A stretch of DNA of 64,000 nucleotides from JAKPRU01 sp029568995 (GTDB taxonomy: Bacteria > Hinthialibacterota > Hinthialibacteria > Hinthialibacterales > JAKPRU01): NCBI GenBank assembly GCA_035430965.1, contig DAOMHQ010000002.1:4316-68315 (forward strand). The letters run 5' to 3'. This document shows, piece by piece, positions 43,701 to 52,556 of the stretch; within the stretch, counting starts at the first letter, position 1, and every line of letters starts with the position of its first letter. A model generated the notes under the pieces. The model was given only the letters and a program-made list of their open reading frames with translations, had not been told where the DNA came from and did not search any database. The position numbers and the translations under genes are program-made.

Positions 43701-43820
43701 GGGGGAAATTTCGAAATCGCCGGGAAGGCACTGTCTCCAATGGCAGCGGTTCAACTGGGAGGCCCGAATGTATCGGGGAGCCTCGTGATCGACCGGCTCC
43801 GATTGTTTGCGACGGATTGA
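40749..43820 (+). CDS. Secreted lamin-tail/CotH kinase-like protein
   Basis: The protein has 1023 residues and a signal near residues 30-50 (TSIVCFLLSVAAPTPA). A lamin-tail domain (about 50-150: VINEILYHPASDDSNEEFIELVNISD, RSLECIAP) comes first. The CotH domain (about 300-600: RLRGGAARDFPKKNWRLDFPKS, YGLYYCLEQINEDWL) follows, with the metal/nucleotide site in IPHDWDLSWG. A TPTPIPTPRPTPPW linker separates it from two C-terminal beta-sandwiches. CotH proteins phosphorylate proteins in spores and surfaces. An alternative start at 40782 gives a shorter leader. Confidence 0.75.
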   Translation: MNSLYNVRFASAMIRVIRYPFRRPYKDRTLFKHTSIVCFLLSVAAPTPAQVVINEILYHPASDDSNEEFIELVNISDSTVDLTRWFFMEGIQFAFPSETTIPPQGYLIVARNRAKFLETYGTVPCPVLGDFSGQLSNAGELIVLVASNRRVHDRVRYSDQWPWNPDADGSGRSLECIAPTSPNDHYRNWQPSALNDDSRYGTPGRRNSAAQPNVPPLIAGVFHEPLVPSASESVRVIASVEDIRPFSVTLFFDTGDGYTSWPMFDDGMWPDTAVGDGRYTAVVPAQPAGTLVRYYVEVTGWESAVRRFPPEAPLYGRGWRVPNPENKSPLAHNEILLDPLELKGLINFPYDLSREAYGSYITDGVLYDNVRIRLRGGAARDFPKKNWRLDFPKSHLFDDAQRRLNFNCDYHDVSHMRNVLSMELLARLGLPTAKTQYMRLHFNGEYYGLYYCLEQINEDWLVRVGKDPDADLYKCYHDHTIPESSSDYPILYEKKAGEDQEDYTTIRQFVENLNAQPPAENSNYLESVFDVDSLLNYMVARALLSNADDQRKNHFLLLDGAWQIIPHDWDLSWGHLWDEELGLLNRKFILDSPSFFNVRTNRIMGAIRDNPILRARYYERLAAALQDVFREDIWWPRIEEIHQQIRQAVFDDPRKWEDNEIFDLQRQELRDYVTLRRKYLLEVEIPMGYPPTPTPIPTPRPTPPWNAQVVELADLSQQPVNGFHAGVEVDFGAVPQDHAYPNATDGNGMIVTLNPGDGAFFLLKDPIDISQGLVELSVAVRSTGGAIHMGLVAFADLFDGSYGYVNPTKREIPVDQWGKLRFVYDPPTSRILPALQLVVPLETASEPITVYMDNWWVAPFSSSVEIPIEMESDGSFDSIDSTLSGLNPNFLVPEGETAGEVSLTSGFAGQGVRLQLDPHELAANVVLFSMRPDFPAMVHGSMLVKRESGEEGTFGFVITDGEQSVGYFLNISRLPLNEFKMIQMGGNFEIAGKALSPMAAVQLGGPNVSGSLVIDRLRLFATD

Positions 43821-44132
43821 AGCGAATGGCTCATAGTAGCGCGGGCCATATAGCCTCGAATCCGAACTTTGTTTCGGGATATTCCCTATTCGCAAGCGTG
43901 GTAACATCAATCTCGATGCCGTTCAATGCAATCGGTTCCGAGACTTGGCTGGCGGCATATATATTCAAGTCGATACAGAAGAGCGCCGCGACCGCAGGAA
44001 GATATTCTCTACCTGACATGATCGTCCTGAAGACAGATCAAAATCGTGTCGCAATGTTGTCGTCTTCCTGTAGCAAGCCCCGGGACCTCTCCCGGAGTCC
44101 GAATGCGGATCAATCCGTACCGGTGTTCCCTC
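43821..44132. other. Intergenic region holding a peptidase-gene relict
   Basis: The 312 bases between the CotH stop and the subtilase stop include the 43831-44019 fragment described separately. The remainder shows no signal that I recognise. Confidence 0.5.
43831..44019 (-). pseudogene. Relict N-terminal copy of the subtilase gene
   Basis: The 62-residue open frame has a signal-like start, then SEPIALNGIEIDVTTLANRE. The full subtilase gene at 44133-49328 has LEPIRLNGIRIDVATLAETQ at the same distance from its start. The frame then ends at a TGA where the peptidase would continue. It lies on the same strand, 113 bases beyond the subtilase stop. This is best explained as the stump of a second, tandem copy cut off near the CotH gene. 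Confidence 0.6.
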
Positions 44133-47100
44133 TCAATATAGTGTCCACTCGGATATACCCACCGGCAGTCCGGGTTCTTCCGGCCAACCGGAGTTCTGTG
44201 GTCCGCCATAAGCGCCCATGTCGCCGCGCTCTCTGCACAAACCAGGCGGCAAAGAAGCGTCGTTGTATGATGAATCGGGATTGCCTGCGTCGATGCAAGG
44301 TGAATCCGGCATCAGATGGAGATCCGCACCTTCCCCATCCCACGGTCGGACAAACAGCGGATCCCTGTCGATGTTGCCTTCACCCGACCAGCCGCCCTGG
44401 ATGTTTGAATAGGAGACAGTGATTGTCGGATTCTCATAGATCGAGATTTCGTTTCCGCCATCCCAGAGGATGCAATTCGTAAACTCCGGCTCGCTTGGCG
44501 GCCATCGGGGTACACAGGCCAAGGCATTTCCATTGTTAGCGGAATTTCCCGAAAAAGAGCAGTTAATCAGCTTCGGAAATGCTCCGCTTTCGCAGTATAT
44601 CCCCCCGCCGTTTCGCGCTTTATTCCCGGCAATTATGCAGTTAGTCAGTGTCGGCGAGGAACGCCGACAATATACTCCGCCACCGTCCCTGGAGGGTCGG
44701 TCGCCTGAACCGCCGTTGTCACTGATCGTGCAGTTTGCAAATATCGGTGAAGAAGATTCCTGGCAGCACACACCACCACCGCCATACGAGGAGAAATTCC
44801 CCGTGATCGTACAGTCGGTAAGTGTCGGAGAAGACCCGCCGTCACAGTACACCCCGCCGCCGTACAGAGTAGAATTGCCTGTGATGGTGCAGTCGATTAC
44901 TATCGGAGAAGCCCCACTGTCACAAAACACGCCGCTGTCCGAGTTTTCGCGGATTGTGCAGTGGATCAGCATCGGCGATGCCTCGCCCATGCAGCACACC
45001 CCGCCGCCCGGATTCTTATGGATTGTGCAGTTGATTACCTTCGGGGATGATTCGTGACAGCGGACACCGCCATTCTTTCCACCTGTCACAGTAAATCCGT
45101 CGAGACTGCTACCCTGAGCACCGGTCACTGCAACCGACCCCAAACCGGCAGCGTCGATGATCGTTTCATTCCTTTTCCAGTCACGTTCCTTTTGCGTTTT
45201 TTCAACTCCCGAGAAGCCGCCATATAATGTAAGGCCGGGTTCCATTCCGATGCTCTCAGAATACCTCCCGGCAGCCACCCAAATTTCGCCGGTCACCCGG
45301 ATCATCTCCAAGGCCGCTCCGATGGAATTGAACGCACTTTCCCACGATAAGCCGTCTCCGCCCGGATCTGCATCGGCGCATACATAAGCAAGACGGAGTG
45401 GTTCCCGTCCGATGCCCGACTCATATTCGGCTGGTGACTCGTACGCTCCCATATCCACAAGACCATCCGCGCCGGGACGGTTGTGTTCTTCGATATCTTC
45501 AGCAGGCGCTACGGACACGAGACCCGTGTCAACACATGGAGAACCATTCCTTAGATGATAATCGCCGTTTGTCGAATCTACGAACTCCGGATAGTGACTG
45601 ATATTCCCTTGTCCCGGCCAACCGCCCTGGATACAGCTGTATGTCGCGACAACCGATCCCTCAATTTCACTCCCTGGATTCCACAGAATACAGTTCGTTA
45701 GACTTAGAGATCCCGACTCACTCCAAAGCCCGCTGCCTCTCCCTGCCACATTCCGGGCGATCGTACAATTCGTCAGCGTCGGAAATGACTTCGTGGAGTA
45801 GATTCCGCCCCCGCCACCTTCCGCTGAATTCCCAGTGATTATGCAGTTGGTCAGCATCGCAGATGAATCCTCGCAATAGATCCCGCCCCCGCTGACTTCC
45901 ACCGAATTAAGGGCGACAGTGGAGTTGGTGAGTGTCAGGGAAGAACGCGAGCAACGAATCCCGCCTCCTTGTCTAGCCGAATTTTCGCTGATCATGCAGT
46001 TGGTCAGCGTCAGGCGAGAATCCGAGCAGTAGATCGCACCGCCCGGATTCTCACTGATCGTGCAGTTAATCAAGGTTGGGGAAGATCCCGGGCAGTGCAC
46101 CCCAAAAGACTTATTTGTCCTGAGGATACAGTTGGAGAATGTGGGGGAAGATCCCGATGGACAGAACACTCCGCTTCTTTGCCCGCCGGTTACTGTAAAT
46201 CCGTCGAGAAGTGCACCGTCCGCCCCTGTCACGGCAGAGGCGAACAATCTTCCCGCATTGATGACTGTTTCATTTCCAGCCCAATCCCGATCTTCGCGAG
46301 TTTGCTCTGTTCCGGTGAATCCTCCATAGATGGCAATGCCCGGTTTCATTTCTACACTCTCAGAATATGTTCCCGCAGCCGCCCACACTTCACCCGTCGC
46401 CCACATCACCTCCAAGGCGGAGCCGATTGAGTTAAAAGCCTTTTCCCACGAGAAACCATCCCCTCCCGGCATGGCATCCGCACGCACATAAACGTGGGAA
46501 CCCGTCGCTCCTGCTTCGACACCGATGCGATAGTGCCCCGCAAGTTGAGCTGAAGGAATCACTTTCACCACGTACACCTGGTTGTCCGGAAGGACTTTCG
46601 TGAGAGAGGAGTCCGGGAAGATAGGGGACAGACAGTTCTTCTCATCATCGGCCCTATACAGCACAATCTGAAGTGGAGAATCTCCGGATTGCGAAGATTG
46701 AAAAATCCTTATGGAATGTATTCCGGAAACGGTTGTTCGAAATGTATACAGGTGTTCCGAAGCACCGCCGACAAAGACACCCGATGTCATGGGAGCATTG
46801 ACCGTAAGAGGAATGGCCGAAAGCGGCTCATTGTCGGGCACCGTCCTCAACCGGATGCGGTAGAATCCCGTTGAACCGGAATAGCCGCTCACTCTTACAT
46901 GATAGACGCAATCCCCTTGCAAGACCTGAGTAATTCTTGAGAGCCTAGCATCCCCACCGTCATCATTCGCAAAAAGCGGACTGCTCAGACTATCTGGACC
47001 GTATAAAGTAATTACCGTGTCCGGGTGATTCGCCCGATTTGAAACGTCCAGGGTCTCCACCGTGTATGTTGCCGAATTCGGTAGCTGAAATGAGAACCAG

Positions 47101-49328
47101 TCTTCATCNNNNNNNNNNNNNNNNNNNNNNNNNNNNNNNNNNNNNNNNNNNNNNNNNNNNNNNNNNNNNNNNNNNNNNNNNNNNNNNNNNNNNNNNNNNN
47201 NNNNNNNNAACACAACTTGAGAAGTGCCGAGATTGTCAAGAAGGTGCGCTGAAATCGCCACTTCACCCGATACCGCGTCATTGTCCATCGGTTCGAGAAT
47301 CTCTACGTGAACGACCCGTCGTGACTCCGATGCGGGGCGGAGACCGGAAATACAGAGGGAGAATTTTTGAGAATCCCCTAGATTCACCTGGCCGTCCACC
47401 CAGATTGTGTAAGCACCGGGAACCGGAGAGTCGATGAAAACCTGTTCCACATTGTCGCGATGATTCTCCCGGTCTTGTCGGGCGGGGAGGCTCGGATTCG
47501 ATGGATCGAGAGTCCATACATAGTGTGCTCCATCCGGTCCGAAGACATGCAAATCCAGATCGTTGACCAAGTTGGGAGTATCATCATCCGCCGAAACCGG
47601 AACTGCGGGCGGATCGGTCCAAACCAGCGTGGCTCGGATCGGACCGGATCCGACGTAAGTCATGGGATATTCCCGAAATGAATCCGTGTAAGAATCCAAA
47701 ACGAGCCGATTGCCCTTTGTTCCGTTGCTCGCAATGACATCAGCGGCGGCCCGCGCATCCACAAGCCCCCATCCGAACCGATAGTCGGGTCCAACCTGAG
47801 AGCCGCCATCGCGCGCTGTGTGAATCAAGATACTCTTCATCGTCGAGGCGACAGGATCTTCACCCCTGAAATACCGGCGATACTGCTGCACCAGGCAGGC
47901 CGCAATCCCACTCACCACCGGTGCGGACATAGACGTTCCGGAGTTCTCGTAATATGCATGGTCCGACTCCGCCCCCATCGAGAGTAAATGCACGCCGTCC
48001 GCTACAACATCCGGCTTAATCCGACCGTCATCCGTCGGCCCCCAACTTGAAAAATCGGTCATACTGCTGTCATCGGGAATCGGTGGTTCCTCGGTCCGGG
48101 CGTCAATCGCCCCAACCGTAATCACATTCTTGGCGACACCGGACGGTAGAATTGTGTCATAATCGGCGTTCACCGAAACGGCGGAAGATATTCGCTCATT
48201 CCCCGCTGCCCTGACAACAATCAGGCCGTGGTCCGCTACAATCCGGTCCCAGGCTTGAGCATGTGAATTGTAGTTGCCGTGGCTATCGGATGGTTCTGTG
48301 TTCCCGTTCTGCTCCTGATTCACACTGGACGCATAGGAATGATTCGACACCGAGATTCGATGCGCGTTTGCGTCTACCTCAGCCAGGTCATCTATTGTGT
48401 TCCAACAGAGAAGAGTCACATTCGGCGCCATCCCCTCTGCTTGGGCATTCCCTGTCCCATTACCGGCGATAATCCCGGCGACATGGCATGAATGTGCATT
48501 GAAAGAGGGACTTGAGTCCCAGTCCTCCTGCGTTGCACGACCGATGATTTGCTCGTGCGTGCAACGCACAAAGGCTATATCCCACATCCCCACCGTGACG
48601 CCGGTCCCGTCCAGGTTGTAGCCCGCAATACCACCCGGTTGGATTTCATCGACATTGGAGGTATCCTGAGCGCTGAGATTGGCGGGCACGGGAGGTGGAT
48701 CAACTACGGTGATCAAGAATACGCTGTCCTCTTCGGCAAGAGGCTGGATCTGATCGGCGGGAAGTGTGATTGAGTTGATGGTCTGACGGAAATCGAACTC
48801 GGTGCGCGTGGCTTCGAGAATCGCGCCGTGCACGAGCAGGATTTTGCGTGCGTCGTTGAAAGACGTTTCCGGGTGGAAGAGGATTTTGACGGTTTCTGAG
48901 ATTTGCGGCTCGGCGGGAGCCTCGCCCTCCCCGATTCTCTCCCGAATCCCGGCGTCAATCTTCGCTTCTGAAGGGACAGGAATGACACCGACAATCCGTG
49001 CGTCGTTCCGTAAAGCATTCAGGGTATCCACCGGCCCGGAAATGAAATAAGCATTCGGGGGAACATAATGCAGAATACGGATGCCGGTCTGTTCGATCCT
49101 TTGCCGGTCCTTCGGGGATGTGGATTGGCGGAACTGGACGAGCGCATGGATGAGACCCGCGCTTTCGACAGACTGAAGATGGAAAGGTTGTGTTTCCGCA
49201 AGGGTGGCAACATCAATTCGGATGCCGTTCAGCCTGATTGGCTCAAGTTGGCGATCCGCCGACCAGACTTGCAGGATAGAATGCAGTCCGAGAAGTACGA
49301 TAGAAAGAACCCAACGCCAGTTGTTCAT
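44133..49328 (-). CDS. Giant secreted subtilase (S8) with two beta-helix modules
   Basis: The reading frame spans 1732 codons including 100 N at 47109-47208. The signal is WVLSIVLLGLHSILQVWS, followed by a prodomain. The S8 triad is Asp in GMWDIAF (about 249), His in AHSCHVAGIIAG (about 279; the usual HGTH is HSCH) and Ser in SGTSMSAP (about 465). PPC-like beta domains follow around the gap. Two related modules end the chain. Each starts with PGGDG-SW-AFNSIG-ALE and YGGF-GVE/TEQ, then NETIIDA and SLDGFTVTGG, followed by a right-handed beta helix of LTNCTISGNSA-type rungs. The frame happens to be the same across the gap. Good RBS (GGGGGCAGG). Confidence 0.85.
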   Translation of the reverse strand: MNNWRWVLSIVLLGLHSILQVWSADRQLEPIRLNGIRIDVATLAETQPFHLQSVESAGLIHALVQFRQSTSPKDRQRIEQTGIRILHYVPPNAYFISGPVDTLNALRNDARIVGVIPVPSEAKIDAGIRERIGEGEAPAEPQISETVKILFHPETSFNDARKILLVHGAILEATRTEFDFRQTINSITLPADQIQPLAEEDSVFLITVVDPPPVPANLSAQDTSNVDEIQPGGIAGYNLDGTGVTVGMWDIAFVRCTHEQIIGRATQEDWDSSPSFNAHSCHVAGIIAGNGTGNAQAEGMAPNVTLLCWNTIDDLAEVDANAHRISVSNHSYASSVNQEQNGNTEPSDSHGNYNSHAQAWDRIVADHGLIVVRAAGNERISSAVSVNADYDTILPSGVAKNVITVGAIDARTEEPPIPDDSSMTDFSSWGPTDDGRIKPDVVADGVHLLSMGAESDHAYYENSGTSMSAPVVSGIAACLVQQYRRYFRGEDPVASTMKSILIHTARDGGSQVGPDYRFGWGLVDARAAADVIASNGTKGNRLVLDSYTDSFREYPMTYVGSGPIRATLVWTDPPAVPVSADDDTPNLVNDLDLHVFGPDGAHYVWTLDPSNPSLPARQDRENHRDNVEQVFIDSPVPGAYTIWVDGQVNLGDSQKFSLCISGLRPASESRRVVHVEILEPMDNDAVSGEVAISAHLLDNLGTSQVVXXXXXXXXXXXXXXXXXXXXXXXXXXXXXXXXXXDEDWFSFQLPNSATYTVETLDVSNRANHPDTVITLYGPDSLSSPLFANDDGGDARLSRITQVLQGDCVYHVRVSGYSGSTGFYRIRLRTVPDNEPLSAIPLTVNAPMTSGVFVGGASEHLYTFRTTVSGIHSIRIFQSSQSGDSPLQIVLYRADDEKNCLSPIFPDSSLTKVLPDNQVYVVKVIPSAQLAGHYRIGVEAGATGSHVYVRADAMPGGDGFSWEKAFNSIGSALEVMWATGEVWAAAGTYSESVEMKPGIAIYGGFTGTEQTREDRDWAGNETVINAGRLFASAVTGADGALLDGFTVTGGQRSGVFCPSGSSPTFSNCILRTNKSFGVHCPGSSPTLINCTISENPGGAIYCSDSRLTLTNCMISENSARQGGGIRCSRSSLTLTNSTVALNSVEVSGGGIYCEDSSAMLTNCIITGNSAEGGGGGIYSTKSFPTLTNCTIARNVAGRGSGLWSESGSLSLTNCILWNPGSEIEGSVVATYSCIQGGWPGQGNISHYPEFVDSTNGDYHLRNGSPCVDTGLVSVAPAEDIEEHNRPGADGLVDMGAYESPAEYESGIGREPLRLAYVCADADPGGDGLSWESAFNSIGAALEMIRVTGEIWVAAGRYSESIGMEPGLTLYGGFSGVEKTQKERDWKRNETIIDAAGLGSVAVTGAQGSSLDGFTVTGGKNGGVRCHESSPKVINCTIHKNPGGGVCCMGEASPMLIHCTIRENSDSGVFCDSGASPIVIDCTITGNSTLYGGGVYCDGGSSPTLTDCTITGNFSSYGGGGVCCQESSSPIFANCTISDNGGSGDRPSRDGGGVYCRRSSPTLTNCIIAGNKARNGGGIYCESGAFPKLINCSFSGNSANNGNALACVPRWPPSEPEFTNCILWDGGNEISIYENPTITVSYSNIQGGWSGEGNIDRDPLFVRPWDGEGADLHLMPDSPCIDAGNPDSSYNDASLPPGLCRERGDMGAYGGPQNSGWPEEPGLPVGISEWTLY
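47109..47208. other. Assembly gap (100 N) inside the subtilase
   Basis: Exactly 100 undetermined bases in the middle of the peptidase gene. The reverse-strand frame continues on both sides. Confidence 0.95.
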
Positions 49329-49436
49329 CCTGCCCCCTCTTCCGTATGACTTCTCGCAAAACCCGATGAGGAACGTTTCTACCGTGTAAAAATATCTCAG
49401 CCGCCCCCTTACGTCAACAATTTTTTTGCGACCTGA

Positions 49437-49465
49437 TTGACACGCCATGAGGGGCGGAGTACTGT
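49437..49465 (+). promoter_or_regulatory. Sigma-70 promoter of the propeller/helical protein gene
   Basis: TTGACA (49437-49442), a 17-base spacer and TACTGT (49460-49465). The start would be near 49472, about 75 bases before ATG 49547. It lies in the divergent region between this gene and the subtilase. Confidence 0.6.
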
Positions 49466-49546
49466 ACTGCCCGAAGAAATCGCTGAACAGGAATTCTCTG
49501 CACATTTGTGCAAGACGAACCCGACACAACCGTAGGAGAACCGCCC

Positions 49547-52492
49547 ATGAAGATGAAAATGCTGTTTGTGTCATTCCTTCCCGCATTCGTTGTTCTCTTG
49601 TTCCCTCCCAGCGCGCTTTCAGCCGACACGGAACTGCAAGTCAATTACGCACCCTCGATCCCGATGGGAGTGATCGGATCGTTTTACACCGACGCCGTGT
49701 CAAAACCCTCTTCGATTGAAGAGATCAAGAGTTGGGGAAATTATCTCTACCTTGCTGTTCGCTACATGAACGGCGATCAGAAGCTGGAAATCTGGGATGT
49801 AAGAAATCCCGCGTCGCCGTACCTCAAGCAAGTACTGAATTACGGCAATATCCTCACAACGCCCACCGACCACTGGCTATTCCCCCATGTAAATGTACTC
49901 GACAGTTCGATTCTGATCCGGTCGAATTTCAGCGATAAAGTGTACCACCATAACGAACTGGGTGAACTGGTCGAAGACGGTTGGTATGATTTTGCCGAAG
50001 CCGTAGCCGAAATGAAGAACAACGAAGAATCGCTTTTTATGAGCGTCGCCGGGAGTTTCGGAACGTTCTTTGGCCGTCTGTTCGATCCCTACGAGGTTCT
50101 TCCCGAAGAGGAATACGGGTATGCTGTTCTGAATTTCGCCAATCCGAGGCATCCGTTTGTCGCGAACCTGGTTCCTTCGGTCACCGACCTGTGGTTCTCG
50201 GAAGCATTCGCGGGACATTTGAACGGTGCTTTGGGCAACATCCCCGGAAACATCCGGATTGACGCAAACCAGATTACATTTTCAGGTCGGCAAATACTGG
50301 CGAAGAGCCAGTTCGACGTTTTCTGGAAACCGCGCCTGGATAAAATATTTAACACGGAAATTCTGGATCGCACCGTTCGCGATCATATCGAGACAATTGT
50401 AAAAAGCCAACCGTATGCGAAGCAATTCACCGACGCGATCGATCGCTATTTCCGGAGTCTGCAAGTTGAGGCGGACCGGACCCTGGAAGGGGCAATCCGA
50501 CAGGGGTACGGCGAAACGGAACAGCTGAAGAAGATCCTGGACGACTATGATATCGACATCAACGAATCCGTTCGCTCCGCAGTCCGTAAGATCGTTGCGA
50601 AAGAACTCTCCCTGACGCTGGAACAGGAACTTTCCGTGCAACTGTTTTCTCCCCTGTTGGAGAATTGGACCGACAACCTGTTTGCGATCCCTTCGTTTTC
50701 TTCCAAGACGGATATGCTCCAATTCGTCTCGAGTATATTGAACGAGCAACTCGACGCCGGCACCGTGGCGCGGTACGTTCTGGACAACTACATCGCACCC
50801 TACGTGGATACGCCGGATTGGATGCACTGGACGATGGAGGAATTTGTTGACGAGGTGGTTAAAACCGAAGCGGCACAGGCTGTTTCGGTTATCATCGGTG
50901 CGGCGCATACGACGGCGACAGCCGATGGCTTTTTGGAGATAGTGCTTTCTTTTGTTCCGGAGGCCAAGAAGTTTTACCTTCCGGTGGGTTTCCCCGAGGA
51001 TGTGCGGGACGTTCTCGAATATGCGTTTTTTGAGCATGGAGCCAAGCTCAACCGAAAGGGATTGGCGTTCATGGAGATGCTGAAGTTCTACCAGTACTAC
51101 AATGGCAACGACGACTACTTGAACTACGAGAACGAATTGTCGCAGGCCATCCGGCAAGTACAGGAACAGCTGGCGGGAACCGTTGTCGACACGATTGAGC
51201 CGTTCCTGGACGCCGTCTCCTTCGCCGGAGACTTGGCATCGCGGATTGATGAATTCAGTAAAACACTCCTGGTTCGAGATCCGATTTCACTGGCGATCAC
51301 GGATTCAATTGTAGCGCACCTCGAATCCTCGGGTGTGGATGTGGATCTCAGCGTGCATGAGGCCTGCCTGAGGTATCGGCTGTATTTGAGTCTGGATGAT
51401 GCTTTTGGGATCAGGGATGAGGACCTTGCGAAGGTCGAGGATTTTCTGGGAATTCTCAGGGAACAGGTTGGGCTGGGGGAAACGCAGATCAAGACATACT
51501 GGGATGAAGGCAAGAACAACCTTGTCTATATCGAAAAAGCGTTGCGAGAGTCGCTGGTGAACGTGTTACAGGAGACTTGGGGCGAGATCGACCTGGATAT
51601 CCCCATGGCCGAGGCCCTCTATGAGTTCATCGAGCATCATATCGACTACCGGTGGACATTTGGGCAGAACATGGATGATTTGTTCCAGGAATTCGTTTAC
51701 AGCGCTTTGACGGAATATCCCGGGTACATTCATCTGATCGGCGTCTGGGATCGAGCCGTGGGTGGGGATGTCATGGCGCGTTGGCAGGCCACATTCGAAG
51801 CGGCAAAATTCGTCGCTGCCGCCCTCGAACCGACTGGTAGTCTTTCTCTCACATACGAAGGGATTGAACTGGCTCTGCAGGAAAGCTATGAGCTGGCGCT
51901 GGGAGCGGCATCAAAAAGTCTGTTGATGGAGTTTGCGAGTATCATGATGGGGGACATGTATGGTGGATTTTCAAAGTGGGCAACCGCGACGGGAGAGCTG
52001 GGCTACACGTTCGATGCCGGTACATTGAGCTCGCTTGTTCCGGTGCGAACCGCGGCGTTCGCCTGGGAAAACCGGATCGGATTTCTACCTCGCGAGGATT
52101 GGGATTACTTACATCCAAGAAAAATGAGTCTAATTCTCCTTAATCCTCTTGATCCTTCGGGTGAAAAAGTCGAATCGGTTTTGCAGGGCGGCTGGGGCGA
52201 TGTGAATTGCGTCCATGCCTGTGAGGGCGTTGTTATGATCGGCGGAACGCTCTATGACGGAATCTGGCCAAAATCCTCTGCGATGTTCCTGGCCTTGGAG
52301 GACAATTATGTGGATGTCCATACCATCGAAGACTATCGTCTGTCCAGCGCGGGGGGAATACTGACTGCGAATCACGGGGCGACTCTTGTGGTATACGGAC
52401 CGGGAGGCGTGTTCCTGTTTCCGAATCCGCGAACCCTGAAAGCGGGTACTGCACAGCCAGGAACCGAGGTGAAATCATGGAGGCGATACTGA
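49547..52492 (+). CDS. Secreted protein with a beta-propeller split by a large helical insert
   Basis: The 981-residue protein has a signal (MLFVSFLPAFVVLLFPPSALS). N-terminal strands (WGNYLYLAVRYMNGDQKLEIWDVRNPASP) look like LVIVD-type propeller blades, and the same style returns near the C terminus (VEDNYVDVHTIEDYRLS, GGVFLFPNPR). Between them, about residues 220-830, the chain is amphipathic helix, with repeated stretches such as LDRTVRDHIETIV, LQVEADRTLEGAI and VRSAVRKIVAKELSLTLEQEL. I do not know a family with this combination. It may be an extracellular scaffold. RBS TAGGAGAACCGCCC and a strong promoter precede it. Confidence 0.6.
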   Translation: MKMKMLFVSFLPAFVVLLFPPSALSADTELQVNYAPSIPMGVIGSFYTDAVSKPSSIEEIKSWGNYLYLAVRYMNGDQKLEIWDVRNPASPYLKQVLNYGNILTTPTDHWLFPHVNVLDSSILIRSNFSDKVYHHNELGELVEDGWYDFAEAVAEMKNNEESLFMSVAGSFGTFFGRLFDPYEVLPEEEYGYAVLNFANPRHPFVANLVPSVTDLWFSEAFAGHLNGALGNIPGNIRIDANQITFSGRQILAKSQFDVFWKPRLDKIFNTEILDRTVRDHIETIVKSQPYAKQFTDAIDRYFRSLQVEADRTLEGAIRQGYGETEQLKKILDDYDIDINESVRSAVRKIVAKELSLTLEQELSVQLFSPLLENWTDNLFAIPSFSSKTDMLQFVSSILNEQLDAGTVARYVLDNYIAPYVDTPDWMHWTMEEFVDEVVKTEAAQAVSVIIGAAHTTATADGFLEIVLSFVPEAKKFYLPVGFPEDVRDVLEYAFFEHGAKLNRKGLAFMEMLKFYQYYNGNDDYLNYENELSQAIRQVQEQLAGTVVDTIEPFLDAVSFAGDLASRIDEFSKTLLVRDPISLAITDSIVAHLESSGVDVDLSVHEACLRYRLYLSLDDAFGIRDEDLAKVEDFLGILREQVGLGETQIKTYWDEGKNNLVYIEKALRESLVNVLQETWGEIDLDIPMAEALYEFIEHHIDYRWTFGQNMDDLFQEFVYSALTEYPGYIHLIGVWDRAVGGDVMARWQATFEAAKFVAAALEPTGSLSLTYEGIELALQESYELALGAASKSLLMEFASIMMGDMYGGFSKWATATGELGYTFDAGTLSSLVPVRTAAFAWENRIGFLPREDWDYLHPRKMSLILLNPLDPSGEKVESVLQGGWGDVNCVHACEGVVMIGGTLYDGIWPKSSAMFLALEDNYVDVHTIEDYRLSSAGGILTANHGATLVVYGPGGVFLFPNPRTLKAGTAQPGTEVKSWRRY

Positions 52493-52556
52493 AGTCCCGC
52501 TGATATATCGAACAGGAACAGGCACATGCGGCAAAAGGTCTTGTATGACGTTACAA

